Assembly (NCBI GenBank): GCA_033439795.1
Contig: JAUTDP010000006.1
Location: 2,976,001 to 3,040,000 of the forward strand
Length of the DNA: 64,000 bases
Origin: Sordaria brevicollis
Lineage: Eukaryota; Ascomycota; Sordariomycetes; Sordariales; Sordariaceae
Direction of reading: 5' to 3'
Shown here: piece after piece, positions 33,013 to 43,151 of the stretch
Layout: each line of letters begins with the position of its first letter
How positions within the stretch are numbered: position 1 is the stretch's first letter
The notes under the pieces: generated by a model
What the model saw: only the letters and a program-made list of their open reading frames with translations
Database searches by the model: none
What the model was told of the DNA's origin: nothing
Program-made: the position numbers and the translations under genes

Positions 33013-36000
33013 TTTTGGAGGAGTTGTTGGTATGTAACACTCGATGTGTGGATTGGTGTAAGATGGTTGGTCAGTCAGAGATTCACAACCTCTGTTCGGT
33101 GTTTGAAGATGAGTATGTCGAAGCAACACTGATGTGAATGAGCTTGAACCAAAAAAGGATCAAAACCAAAAAGGGAAGAAAAAGAGGCGAGCCATTTTAT
33201 TATACATGAGTGAACGGCGTCATTGAAAGAAAAAGTGGGAATAAAGACGTGCGTGCTCCATTATCGGCGTCTACGATCTCCCTATACATTACTGCCGTAG
33301 CGCAAGGGACTCGAAACACTACCTAACAATAGCGCTTTTTTTTTCCGGGAAACCGTGATCGGGACTTTGTGCTCGCCGATGTGTTTGAAACTCAAAAAGG
33401 GTTCCCGCCGCGGGCACCACGGCCTGCACGGGCGCTACGGGCACTAAAAGAGGTGGGTCACAAGGGCGGAAGTCGTCGTGACATTTGGGACCAAAATTAG
33501 GCGATCTCTTTTTTGGTGGGCCAGGACGGCAAAAACGGGTGTCGGGAGTCGGGGGCTAACGCGCGCTAACTGGGGTTAACAGGTAGCCATACCGGATTGC
33601 CGGGTCTGCGTTAGTGCCCGGTAAGGACCCCTCTAAAACCCGATCGGTCTTGGCTGGGTCTCGGGACTCGAGTTTCTGGGTCAGGTCGCCGGCTGGCCGT
33701 GCTCACAAATACATACATCGGCCCCTTGCTCCATTGCCCCCTTGTCTGGAATTGAGAAGCTTGTCCGAACGTTTTTTTTGCGAATTGGAACATTTCCATT
33801 TTCCCAATGTTTTGGAACGACTTCCCCGGCTTTTCTGAAGGCGGCTTTTTTTCTTCCTTTTTGGTGCCGGTGTGGCTGACCTGGATGCCGGTGGCTGCCT
33901 TAGAACAACACCACCGGATGTCTCGAATGTGTGATAGAAACCATTTCAAGGAACGTCAAACATGATGCCGTGATGCTGAGCAAGACGACCAGTTTTGCTT
34001 CTTCCTGTCATGGTGTCTCTCCGTCTGACGCCTTTTTCTACACTTCTCTCGGTGATATTGTCGAAATTGAAACCGGCAAGGGTGTGGCATTGCATCACCC
34101 GCGCGCACACCTTTTCAAACACAAACACACAAAGGGAACCGGCGCGCCATTGGAGGTGACAATGGCACGAGGAGCCAAGATAATAATGTATGTCTCTGAT
34201 AGCAACGTGCTTCACACGCGGTGCGCACGTGCGAATGGCTGATGGTGGTGGTGACGGTGGTGGTGATGAGAGGAGACGCAGCCAATTGCCGACTTCCTGG
34301 ATTCTGAGAGGTTGCCGAGGCTGAGACATTGGGAATCCCGGAATATTGGTCACGAACAGAAGGGTGAGAGAACATTGGAATGAAGGTGTCAATGGAACCG
34401 TGTCCTGCGTGGTCACACTTGCGACGGCGCGGCAAGAGGGAAGACCGAGGCGGTAACCAACTTTGATTTGAAAGAGATGCGATGCTGGTGGTCGGCGATT
34501 TAATTTGGGAAGTCGTGATAATGATCAATGTTGGTGTTGTTGAAATGAGGGGCCAAAGGGGAAGTGACAAACCCCAGAACCCGGACGATTTTGCCCGCAG
34601 CTGCCCGCAATGTCCGGGTCGGCCTCCCGGTGGAGCCCGGCCAATTCGATTCGCTGAGAAATCACAAACTCCACAATTCCCGGGGAAATATTCTGGACGG
34701 CGACCCCACTGTTTCCCGCTTCTCAATCCCCGTTTCGCCGCCCGTCATTCGGGAACCTCCACACTCAAACGACGACACCTCTTCGGGCTTCCTTCAAACA
34801 ACATCGCCTAATCACCCCTTTTCGATCTCCAACCCGGAACCCCTTGTTTCCTGACCAACCCCAATTCCAAACGAAGCGAAAATCAACGACCTCTTATTCA
34901 CCAAACAACTTTGCCGTCCTCTCTGTCGGCGTCCCGGGGACTCGCTCGTGTTACACCAGACGCTAGAACCATGCTGGAACATTGCATCCTGGCGAGTGCG
35001 CCTCATTCAGTCCAGAGTCCAGAGTCCAGAATCCAGACGGCTGGCGCAATCACTAAATCAGCCGCAAGCACACGCTGCACACACCCCTCCGTCGCTAAAC
35101 CCTCGCAGGCCTCGCTCTAGTCCTCGCTTGATTGGATCGTTTGACTCTTCCCATCAGCCCATTATGACCTACGTGGTATCTCACATCAACAACCTTCACC
35201 ATACATAACTCTCAGGGTCGCCGGCACTATTGGAGTTAATGGGTCGATTTCTACGCAATTGCTTACAATCGCCTAAACCAACTCACGAATCGGTTCAGTC
35301 GCCGTGGGAAAGAGTGGTCGCCGATGGCTTTTGAAGGGGTACGTATCGGGGATCTTGGTTGATGGCAGTCAGGGTCTTCGGCGACCTCAAGTTGAGAGCC
35401 AGGTGCATCGGGCATCTCGTAGGGCTACGCGGCGTTTTTGGACGTCTTGCTATTGGTGACGGCGACCTCGTTTTGATGCTTTACGGGCATCAGGTTCGGT
35501 ACGGAGGTACAAGAAGTACCTTTTCGGGCACCTCGTCTGTGACGACGGCGACCTCCTTAACCACTACCGGCGACCTACTTCATGCTATTCGGGGACCTGG
35601 GGAAGATACAAAGGTACTCTTCGGGGACCTTGAGACGTTCGGCGACCTCGTTTCAAACTACGACTCCAATGGTTTGACTTCGCGATGCTTTTGAACTGCC
35701 CATCCTGTCGTCATCAAAGCCTCATGAGGGGTTGAAGGTGTTGGTGGCGGCGATGTAATGTGCGCCGCTTAGCACTTACTCAGAGCTTTGTCAGTCGCCA
35801 TGAGGTTATTCAGACAAGGACGACTATGAGATGAGTGGACAAGGGAGAGGCGAGCACTGGAGCTTCCGCCGAGGTCTGAGCTCGGGCGCCGCTGATGTGA
35901 TCGACCAGGCACCAACTGCTGACCATAGCTTTGACAGGTTTGACAGGTCCGGGGAAGTGTCCACAAAGTTGCCGTGCGTCCAGGAGGTCCCCGGCTCGCT

Positions 36001-38012
36001 GACGGACTGACTTGGAGATGTACATCAACGTCTTCAATATGGCATTCGGATGAGACGTCAGCTGGCGACTACCGACCATGGCTTTTGACAGCTCGGGGAA
36101 GTCTCAGTATGTCAACCTATCACGGGTAGGACATTCTGTCGCCAACGACACCAGTCATCAGCATGAAGACCCTGATACAAGCTCGCAGGGTACATCCTCG
36201 CTGAGTGGAAATCGCGGTTCATGCGGAGATGAGCAGCCCCGGACTGGACGGCGTCGTGAAAGTTCTTTATGGAAATGTTCACGGCGACCAGTGCTCAGTG
36301 TTATCGACCCCCTTTTCTCCTTGGTGGATGCACACGTGTTTCTTTGATCTGACGATGGCCCAGTGTACTACAAAGTCTAGATGGACACCGACGGGTCTAA
36401 GCCTTATGCCCCCAATTATAGACATGGTACAGTCGGCGACCACTTTCCATACTCTATCTTGCTTTATTCTTGGTCTTGTATCGCGGAGAGATCCCTTGTT
36501 CCATTCGTCGAAGAGGTCTTGTTCCCTGTTCTGGGCTCACCAACCTCAGTAACATATGGTCGCCGAGTGGTACCTCAATCTCATGCCGGTTGGTCCCTCC
36601 CGCCCCTGACGGGCTTGTCAAGCCGGCGACCTTCTAGGCGAAGTGTCAAGACGGCGACCTGTTATTAGGCGATGTCGAGAGAAATGCCCGTTCCTGTGGG
36701 CACCCACATGGTGATCCAGTCTTTTCATTGCACCGGCAATGTTGGAGGTCCAGACGAACAATGGTAATCTACTGCAGGGCGTTCTCCAAGTGGTAAACCG
36801 ATCTCTGTAGTATCTAGGTACAGCCTTATACCGGCAAATATAGGCAAGGTAATGGTCGCCGACCACTTTGCGTACCCATAGAGCACCTAGAGGTACGTAC
36901 CCTCATCCTGCTGTTATATCAGCAAGGAGGTCCCCGACTCGCCGATATCTACATGTACGGGCTTTTAATATGGTGCTCCCCCTAATCGCCGACAGCGTGC
37001 ATCCTCGCTGAGTGTCTCATCCCCCATATCATACTGAAGTGGTCCCCGACACTACCCCAGATTGGACGCCATATGGACAGTATGGACGGCGACCTCTTTT
37101 CAATGGGGGGGTTTCTGAAACGTTCTTTTTTTCCTGTGGACTTCTACACGTGTCGTTGATCCAGCCCGTTAGACACCTGTCAGACACTGATGGTGGAACG
37201 GCGAAGTCTCAGATGAACACCGGCGGCTGGTTTATGCCACGATCCATGCCATGCTCACCGTCGATCCCCTTATGCCAACTCGATATTATTGGCATGGTAC
37301 AAGGTCGGCGACCAATTTGTTGACATCCCTTACATAGCTGTCCAATCACAGAAGGTATCCCTTTGCTTACCCCGAGAAGTCGGGGATCAGCATAAAGGAC
37401 GTAATGTCCGGCCTACAAACGAGATCACCGTTGAAACTGACGGATCCTGTACCGAGTCCCGGAAGAAGGATAGTAGTCGAGTGGCCGACTACCGAGGGTT
37501 GTCTCCTCCGCTTCCCGAACCCGACTTCCGGGGCGGACCGCCGTTGCATGGAACCATCGTAGTTCATCGGGGCGGAAGTTGGCGGGAACGAGCGGTGACC
37601 TAGCGGTAAAATGGACACACCAGGTGTTTATCCCATCTGGAATTGACATCACATTTGGGATGAACCTCGTCCCAACTTACCTCTTCCTCGAGTTTGGCAT
37701 GAACATCCTTTCCGTAACGCTGCAGTATGAACAGATCATTCAGTCGGCGACCATCATTGTTATGGATTCGCCGTCAAAATGGCTGACGTCGACGATTGAA
37801 GGGCGAATGATGCCCGGAACCTGATTCTTCAAACGCGAATCGTAACAGCTGTCAAACTGTTATAAAACACTTACGCCGAACATCCTACCAAACTTCCTCC
37901 GCATCATCACTATCATCAAACTCGACCATTCTTCAAAAACACACGCCACATTCAACGCACTAAACAAACCACCAAACGCATCCACTACAAACACCAATTC
38001 ATTTCACCCAAA
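33013..38012. other. 5 kb divergent intergenic region with degenerate repeats
   Basis: Lies between the divergently transcribed sulfur transporter and persulfide dioxygenase genes. Many short frames exist, but none shows a domain, consistent composition or splice support. From about 35300 to 37760 the heptamer GGCGACC/GGTCGCC recurs 15 times, and blocks near 35980-36440 resemble blocks near 36920-37310. This indicates an old, decayed duplicated sequence. The left part (33300-35200) shows nothing I can name. Confidence 0.55.
35316..37752. repeat. Degenerate repeat with GGCGACC core
   Basis: GGCGACC or its complement occurs at 35316, 35380, 35461, 35547, 35569, 35641, 36283, 36435, 36558, 36625, 36653, 36854, 37088, 37307 and 37746, often as TCGGCGACC(A/T). 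Longer similarities recur 0.8-0.95 kb apart: AGGTCCCCG(A/G)CTCGC (about 35980 and 36927), CATCCTCGCTGAGTG (about 36194 and 36999) and ATGGTACA..TCGGCGACCA (about 36424 and 37294). Composition is not RIP-like. Confidence 0.7.
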
Positions 38013-39165
38013 ATGTCTTCCTCTTCTCCCGTCGAACCAATCATCCACCCCCTCTTCGACCCCTCAACCTCAACATTCACCTACCTCGTCGCCTGCCCCT
38101 CCACCCTCCACGCCGTAATCATCGACTCCGTCCTCGACTTCGACCCTGCCACCTCCCGCATCTCCACCACCACCGCCGACTCTCTGCTATCTCTCATCCG
38201 CTCCAAAGGCTACACCATCGTCAAGATCCTCGAGACACACGTGCACGCCGACCACCTCACCGCGTCGCAGTACCTCCAAACCCGCCTCGCCGCCGATGAA
38301 GCGAATGGTGGAAAAGTAAAGCCCGAGATTTGCATCGGCAAGCGGATCGTCGAAGTGCAAGAACGGTTCGCGGAGAAGTATTCCATTCCAAAGGAAGAAT
38401 GGGAGGGGGCGTTTGATAAGGTGTTTGAGGACGACGAGGAGTTTAGCGTGGGGGAGTTGAAGGCGACGGTGAAGCATTTGCCGGGGCATACGCCGGATCA
38501 TGTTGGGTATTTGATTGGGTGTAAGTCCTGTCCTGTCCTGTTCTTTTAAGAATGATTTTTTTTTCTTGTGAGGTTTGCTGATGCTAACGTTGAAACCAGC
38601 CAACATCTTCTGCGGCGACTCCCTCTTTGATCCCGATGTGGGATCCGCGAGGTGCGATTTCCCGGGTGGTGATGCTCACGCTTTGTAAGTTCTTTCCCTG
38701 ATCCCCCCTCGGCCTTCCCTGGCCAGCCCAGCCAACCTCCATCTCTTTCCGCGTCTTTCCCTCTTAAATCTTAAACGCCTGTTCGCCTCATAGTCCCAGC
38801 CTTGCTTGCCCTACGTAAACACCCAAGCTAACAAAACTCTCCCAATCAGATACAACTCAGTCCAAACCCTCTTCTCCCTCCCCGCCCACTACAGAATCTA
38901 CACCGGCCACGACTACCCCTCGGGCGACTCCCGCTCCCCTCAGCCCTTTACCACCGTCGCCGACCAAAAGAAGCTGAACAAGCACTTGAAGGACGGCACG
39001 ACAAAGGAGCAGTTCGTCAACTGGAGACAGGAACGCGACTCGGGACTGGGAGAGCCCAAGCTGTTGCATCAGGCGCTGCAGGTTAATGTGCGAGCGGGCA
39101 GGTTGCCGAGAGATGGCATGTTGAGGGTGCCTGTTAAGGGAGATGTGGCGGGGTGGAAGTTGTGA
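38013..39165 (+). CDS. Persulfide dioxygenase / Blh-like metallo-beta-lactamase protein
   Basis: Exons 38013-38520, 38600-38684 and 38850-39165 encode 302 aa. The metal-binding motif THVHADH (H76, H78, D80, H81), PGHTPDH (H159), CGDSLF (D176) and a C-terminal GHDY define a glyoxalase-II/ETHE1-type metallo-beta-lactamase fold. The signature SARCDFPGGDA followed by LYNSV is typical of the Blh/persulfide-dioxygenase branch, which oxidises glutathione persulfide to sulfite during sulfide detoxification (family knowledge). No clear mitochondrial presequence is visible, although the N terminus is Ser-rich. Together with the YeeE-type transporter it forms a sulfur-handling pair like that in bacterial BigR operons. 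Exact substrate is inferred. Confidence 0.87.
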
Positions 39166-39555
39166 GACACCCACGACTTTTGGTTAGAGAGTTTTATTGA
39201 ATGACTAATCTGGAGATGGATGGCGCGCAAACCTAAACCATTCTCAGCGTATACTCACTACCTTCGTTGCTTCGTACCTCGCATACATGATATATCAGCA
39301 ATGACTGGAACAAACTTCCTGCGCGACGTCCTTTTAAATAAAATACAGTCCCCCTGGTCTGCAAAGGCCAAACAAGACACCGTTTTTACATTTACCCTTT
39401 CCATTGCCACGACTCGGCCACAGCCAACTTGGCACTCGTACATCTTATTTGAACTCGCAAGACTCAGACTTCACTTCTGCCTTGGACTCGAGCTTGACAG
39501 CTTGCTTCTCCTCCTCCAAGACCCGATCCAGCGGTTCCGTCTGTACTCGCAAAAA
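39166..39555. other. Convergent intergenic gap
   Basis: 390 bp between two facing stop codons (persulfide dioxygenase + and paralogue 11 -). Nothing else seen. Confidence 0.55.
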
Positions 39556-40637
39556 TCACTCTTGTTCCTCTTTCTCGACCCCATCACACTTCCTATTCTT
39601 TGCTCCCAGTGAGCCGTTAACAACGGCAGCTGAGAGTCCCTCAGGCGACGGGAGTTCTCGCTTGACTGCTGCTGGAATGACTTCCGGTTCAACATTTTCT
39701 CGTGTACGAGTCCAGGGACACTCGGGGCACCACAGTGGACATGGGTCTCCTTCACGCGCTGCTTTGCGAGCAATGCAGATGAGATGGCATATCTGGTGCG
39801 CCCCTCGGTTGCAGGCTTCGCATCGAACAATGTCGCGGTTGTCATCCACCACTTTGAAACAGAGCTGGCACTCCCTGTTGTCGAGTGTGTGGCCCGGGCC
39901 TTGTTCTCTTCCCAGGCAGCGGGGCGCGAAGGCAAACGGTGCGTTCGCAAAGTATTGCTGCAGCTCTGGGGGATCGACGCCATCTTTTCGCTGAAAGCGC
40001 TCTGGACACTTCAAGGCAAATTGTTCCACGTCTGAAAGCGCCAAGGATCAGTGATGACTTGTCAACGGCGGAGGGTTCCGGAAGCCACTGACAGAGAATA
40101 TGAGGGCAGGTGATAAAATACGTTGAAATGCGGAACTGTTTTCAGTTTGGCGTCCATGTCAGCCCCATGTGCAAGAACTGCTCCTCGACTCCCAGGCCGA
40201 GAACTCACTTTGAAATTGCAATTGCACCTTTTTAACCACCCAATTGAGGTAATGGCATCAGACATCTCAATTATCATCTCCGGTCCGATAATATCTCTGG
40301 TAGGGCCCTCCTTAACGTGGAGGACCTGCATGTTTTGCGTGCTGACGTGCTTGATCAGTGCAGCCATTGCTTTTTCTTCGGCCAGTGGCTTCGGGAGGTC
40401 AACACCACCAATCTGCGTGGCTTCAAGTTCGAGATTGCAGCACCACATCACCTCAAGATTCTTCAGCTCGTTCAGAGTCTTGAGTGCATCTCCTGGGTTT
40501 TTCACGCAATCTTCCAATCCACGCAGCTTACATTGCTTCCACAAGGCAACCTCATTATACGTGAACTTTTCCCACTCCGTATCGTCAGGCAACTTTTCCG
40601 ACGGGTCTACCTTGGGTAGTAGCCACGGGAAGGACAT
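39556..40637 (-). CDS. SAP-SWIM-PHD-like zinc-finger protein, paralogue 11
   Basis: Minus-strand exons 40637-40209, 40135-40093 and 40031-39556 encode 315 aa. It begins MSFPWLLPKVDPSEKLPDD and contains LWKQCKLRGL like paralogue 10. The SWIM finger is C138-x-C140 plus C153-x-H155 on a 43-nt exon. Exon 3 has YFANAPFAF, then the PHD-like finger CQLC, CEAC-x4-H-x2-C, CPLW-CPECPW. The short tail holds VKRELPSP, an exact match to the phosphorylation-dependent sumoylation pattern PsiKxExxSP. There is no coiled coil. It is the inverted partner of paralogue 10, and both are separated from the rest of the array by the sulfur genes. Confidence 0.87.
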
Positions 40638-41971
40638 CGTCGTGATGGGTGTGGGTGTGCGGCGGAGCCTGGCGTGGAAACAATACGGGGACGACAACCG
40701 GAGTTGATTCTTCGGGGCAGCAGAAAGAATTTGTGAGCAGCCGCAAGCAATGGCGAGGCGAGACAAGTGAGAGAGGCCTAATGAAACCCAAAGTCGTAGA
40801 GCGGATGAAATAGTTTACGGAAGAAGGTGAGAGTGCCTTAAAGAGGAGGAAGAACAAAAGTCCAAGTCCAGACTCCAGAGCAGCGTAATGGGAAAGGATT
40901 TCTCTCACATCCCACGGAGCGCAGTTACAAATGGACGGAGGCAGGTGCATGCCGTGGGACTGGTGCCTGACGGCTCACGGATGGTCAAGTCAAGATTCTG
41001 TCATCACGTTTGGAGCCTTGAGGTCGAGAGAAGGCGCGTACCTGTTGTACCTGGCGGGAGATTGGTCCCGTTCTCAGATGACTTTGTGGTGTCACCTGCT
41101 CAGAGAGAAAGTACGATGTTTCTCCTAGCCGGGAACGGAGATTGCAGGTCGATGGGCAGAGGTGCATGATGCAGAATGGCAAGAGCTGCAATTCCCGTCT
41201 GCCACCGTGATCGAACATTGTGGCAGCAAGAGGGAAGGCGCCAGCGGATTGACACCATGCCTAGTGTACGCGGGAAAACCAGTCGGGTTCAGCAATGTCT
41301 ACTTCCCCGCTCTGTATGGACGTACACTTGCAATGTCGAGGGGGAACCTCCGGGAAGGTGCGTTCTCTCTGACCCGCCCAGTGATGAAACTGAGATTATC
41401 TTATGAAAAGGTCTCGAGACCGAGTTGAGCAGTTCGAGGTCGTAGGCAAGTACCCTCGGTGCCGTCTGACCCCGGCGACTTTGCGACAAGTTCTGAAAAG
41501 GAAGGCGCTGAGAAGCTCTTTCCTTCGGAACATTCCGGCGAGTGCTGTTGTCTCGACTGAGAATCTGAGATTGATGATGGTGTGTCTGGATTCCAATTGA
41601 AATCACTCCATCGTCTTCGGGTGCCGTCATGGATCCTGGCTCACGGAACAACTCGAAGACTTGAGGGAATTCACGAAAATGATGATACCATACAGAAAAA
41701 CTCAACTTCAACGTCAAACAAACTGCTTCCGCCAACACCATCCGACACCTGATGGGACAAAATGACAGATACTCCAAGCAACGCAACCATGAGTCATCGT
41801 CAACACAGGCAAATCCTGAGCTGTGTACAAAGTGGAAAAAGAAAGAAAAGAATAAAAGGCACCCAACAAGAACACAAAAAAGCCAATTCCACCTCCGCTC
41901 AACTTTATCCGCACTCCCATCCTTCTCGCTGATGCTGGTCGCTTGAGCTTGTTGCCATAGTGTACTCTCCA
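40638..41971. other. Intergenic between paralogues 11 and 12
   Basis: 1.3 kb with no supported gene; both neighbours are on the minus strand. Frames of up to 228 aa on the minus strand lack recognisable features. Confidence 0.55.
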
Positions 41972-43151
41972 TCACTCGAACCTGCGAGTTATTCTGTAGT
42001 ATACCTTTTTCAGTTTCTCTTCAAGAGGCTCTTCCTCCGGGTCCCTTGGCTCAGCGTCCCCTAACAATGAAGGCCCACGTGCTTCCGTCCACTCCTCCCA
42101 AATTTCTCTATTTTCGCATACGGCGCATCTCGCCCCATCAGCTCTGGACCGCTCCAAGCGTGTTGTCATTGGCCCGTTATCCGTATCTGGCGGTAGGTCG
42201 CAAGAGCTAAAATGAATCAATTGCCCACATCCAGAGCATGGACAGTAAACCCCCTCCTTTATTGTTCGGAAACATCGGAGGCAAACCAAATGATTGTCCT
42301 GCTCAAACTTCATGTCGTAGACAATCTCGGAGGCTTGCTGCGGGACTCGGTCTAGCACTCTGCGCCAGTCTGCATCTGGCAATCTGGAAATCCTGAGAGC
42401 CTGAGCGGGGTATGAATGGACAAAAAGGTCGTCGTATTCCTGTCGGGTGAAAGCGTCGTGTATGGGGAGGTCACCGCTGGGACAATTGAGGACATATTCT
42501 AGAACATCTGTTGCAGCAACACTTGCGTGAGTTTTTCGCTGAATTTCTATCGCAGTTCAACATTTCCTGCATGTGGCGCGAGGGAAGACTCACAAACAAT
42601 ATGTTCGCACTAAAACATACGTTCCCCCTACATATGGTTCACCGAATCAGGAAAAGTCTGCCACAGAGAGGGTGGCGACCGCGGGAACTGACCTTGTAGA
42701 ACTGGCACAGACAAGTACAGCCCTTCAACCCAATCCGTACCCAGGTTTCCTTCATACCATCAACTCTTCCACCTCTATCCCGAGGTCCGATTCCGATGTG
42801 AAAGAGCCTCGTCAAGCGCTCTGGGTCAGTGGCATGGCGAGAGGCGCTCACCCTCAAGAGAGTCATGGAAATTCCCCCTACTTCCAGTAAGAGACCAACA
42901 TAAGCGTCCGCGTTTCTGTCATCATACGAGTTGGACGAAGTGGAATCGCGGTAGGGCAGACCGCGGTGCTTCAACAGCTGATTTAAAAGTGCCCGCGGCT
43001 CCTTAGCGGCCCCCCAGATTTCCCGTGTTGGAAGGCCCAAACTGTCGCAGGTTCTCCTGACGGTATTCACATCCTCCGCGGACATGCCGCGCAACGTTCT
43101 GACATCATCTGGGAGCCATCCCGAGGGAAGGCGATTCCACCGAAACGGCAT
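41972..43151 (-). CDS. SAP-SWIM-PHD-like zinc-finger protein, paralogue 12 (16-nt micro-exon)
   Basis: Minus-strand exons 43151-42693, 42609-42594 and 42507-41972 encode 336 aa. The N terminus carries GWLPDDVRTLRG, then a weaker SAP-like segment. The SWIM finger is C145-x-C147 plus C154-x-H156. Exon 2 is only 16 nt and encodes CEHIV plus one base of a Tyr codon, flanked by a TTTTAG acceptor and a GTGAGT donor. Exon 3 opens YVLEYVLNCPSGDL. The PHD-like finger is CLRC, CSGC-x4-H-x3-C, CAVC, followed by the family's IWEEW motif. The tail is short and acidic with no coiled coil. It is the most diverged member, at the outer end of the array. Confidence 0.85.

Noticed and set aside
33611..35208. 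Several 70-200 codon frames on both strands
   Set aside because: No domain, no consistent start context, no splice pattern. Composition looks non-coding.
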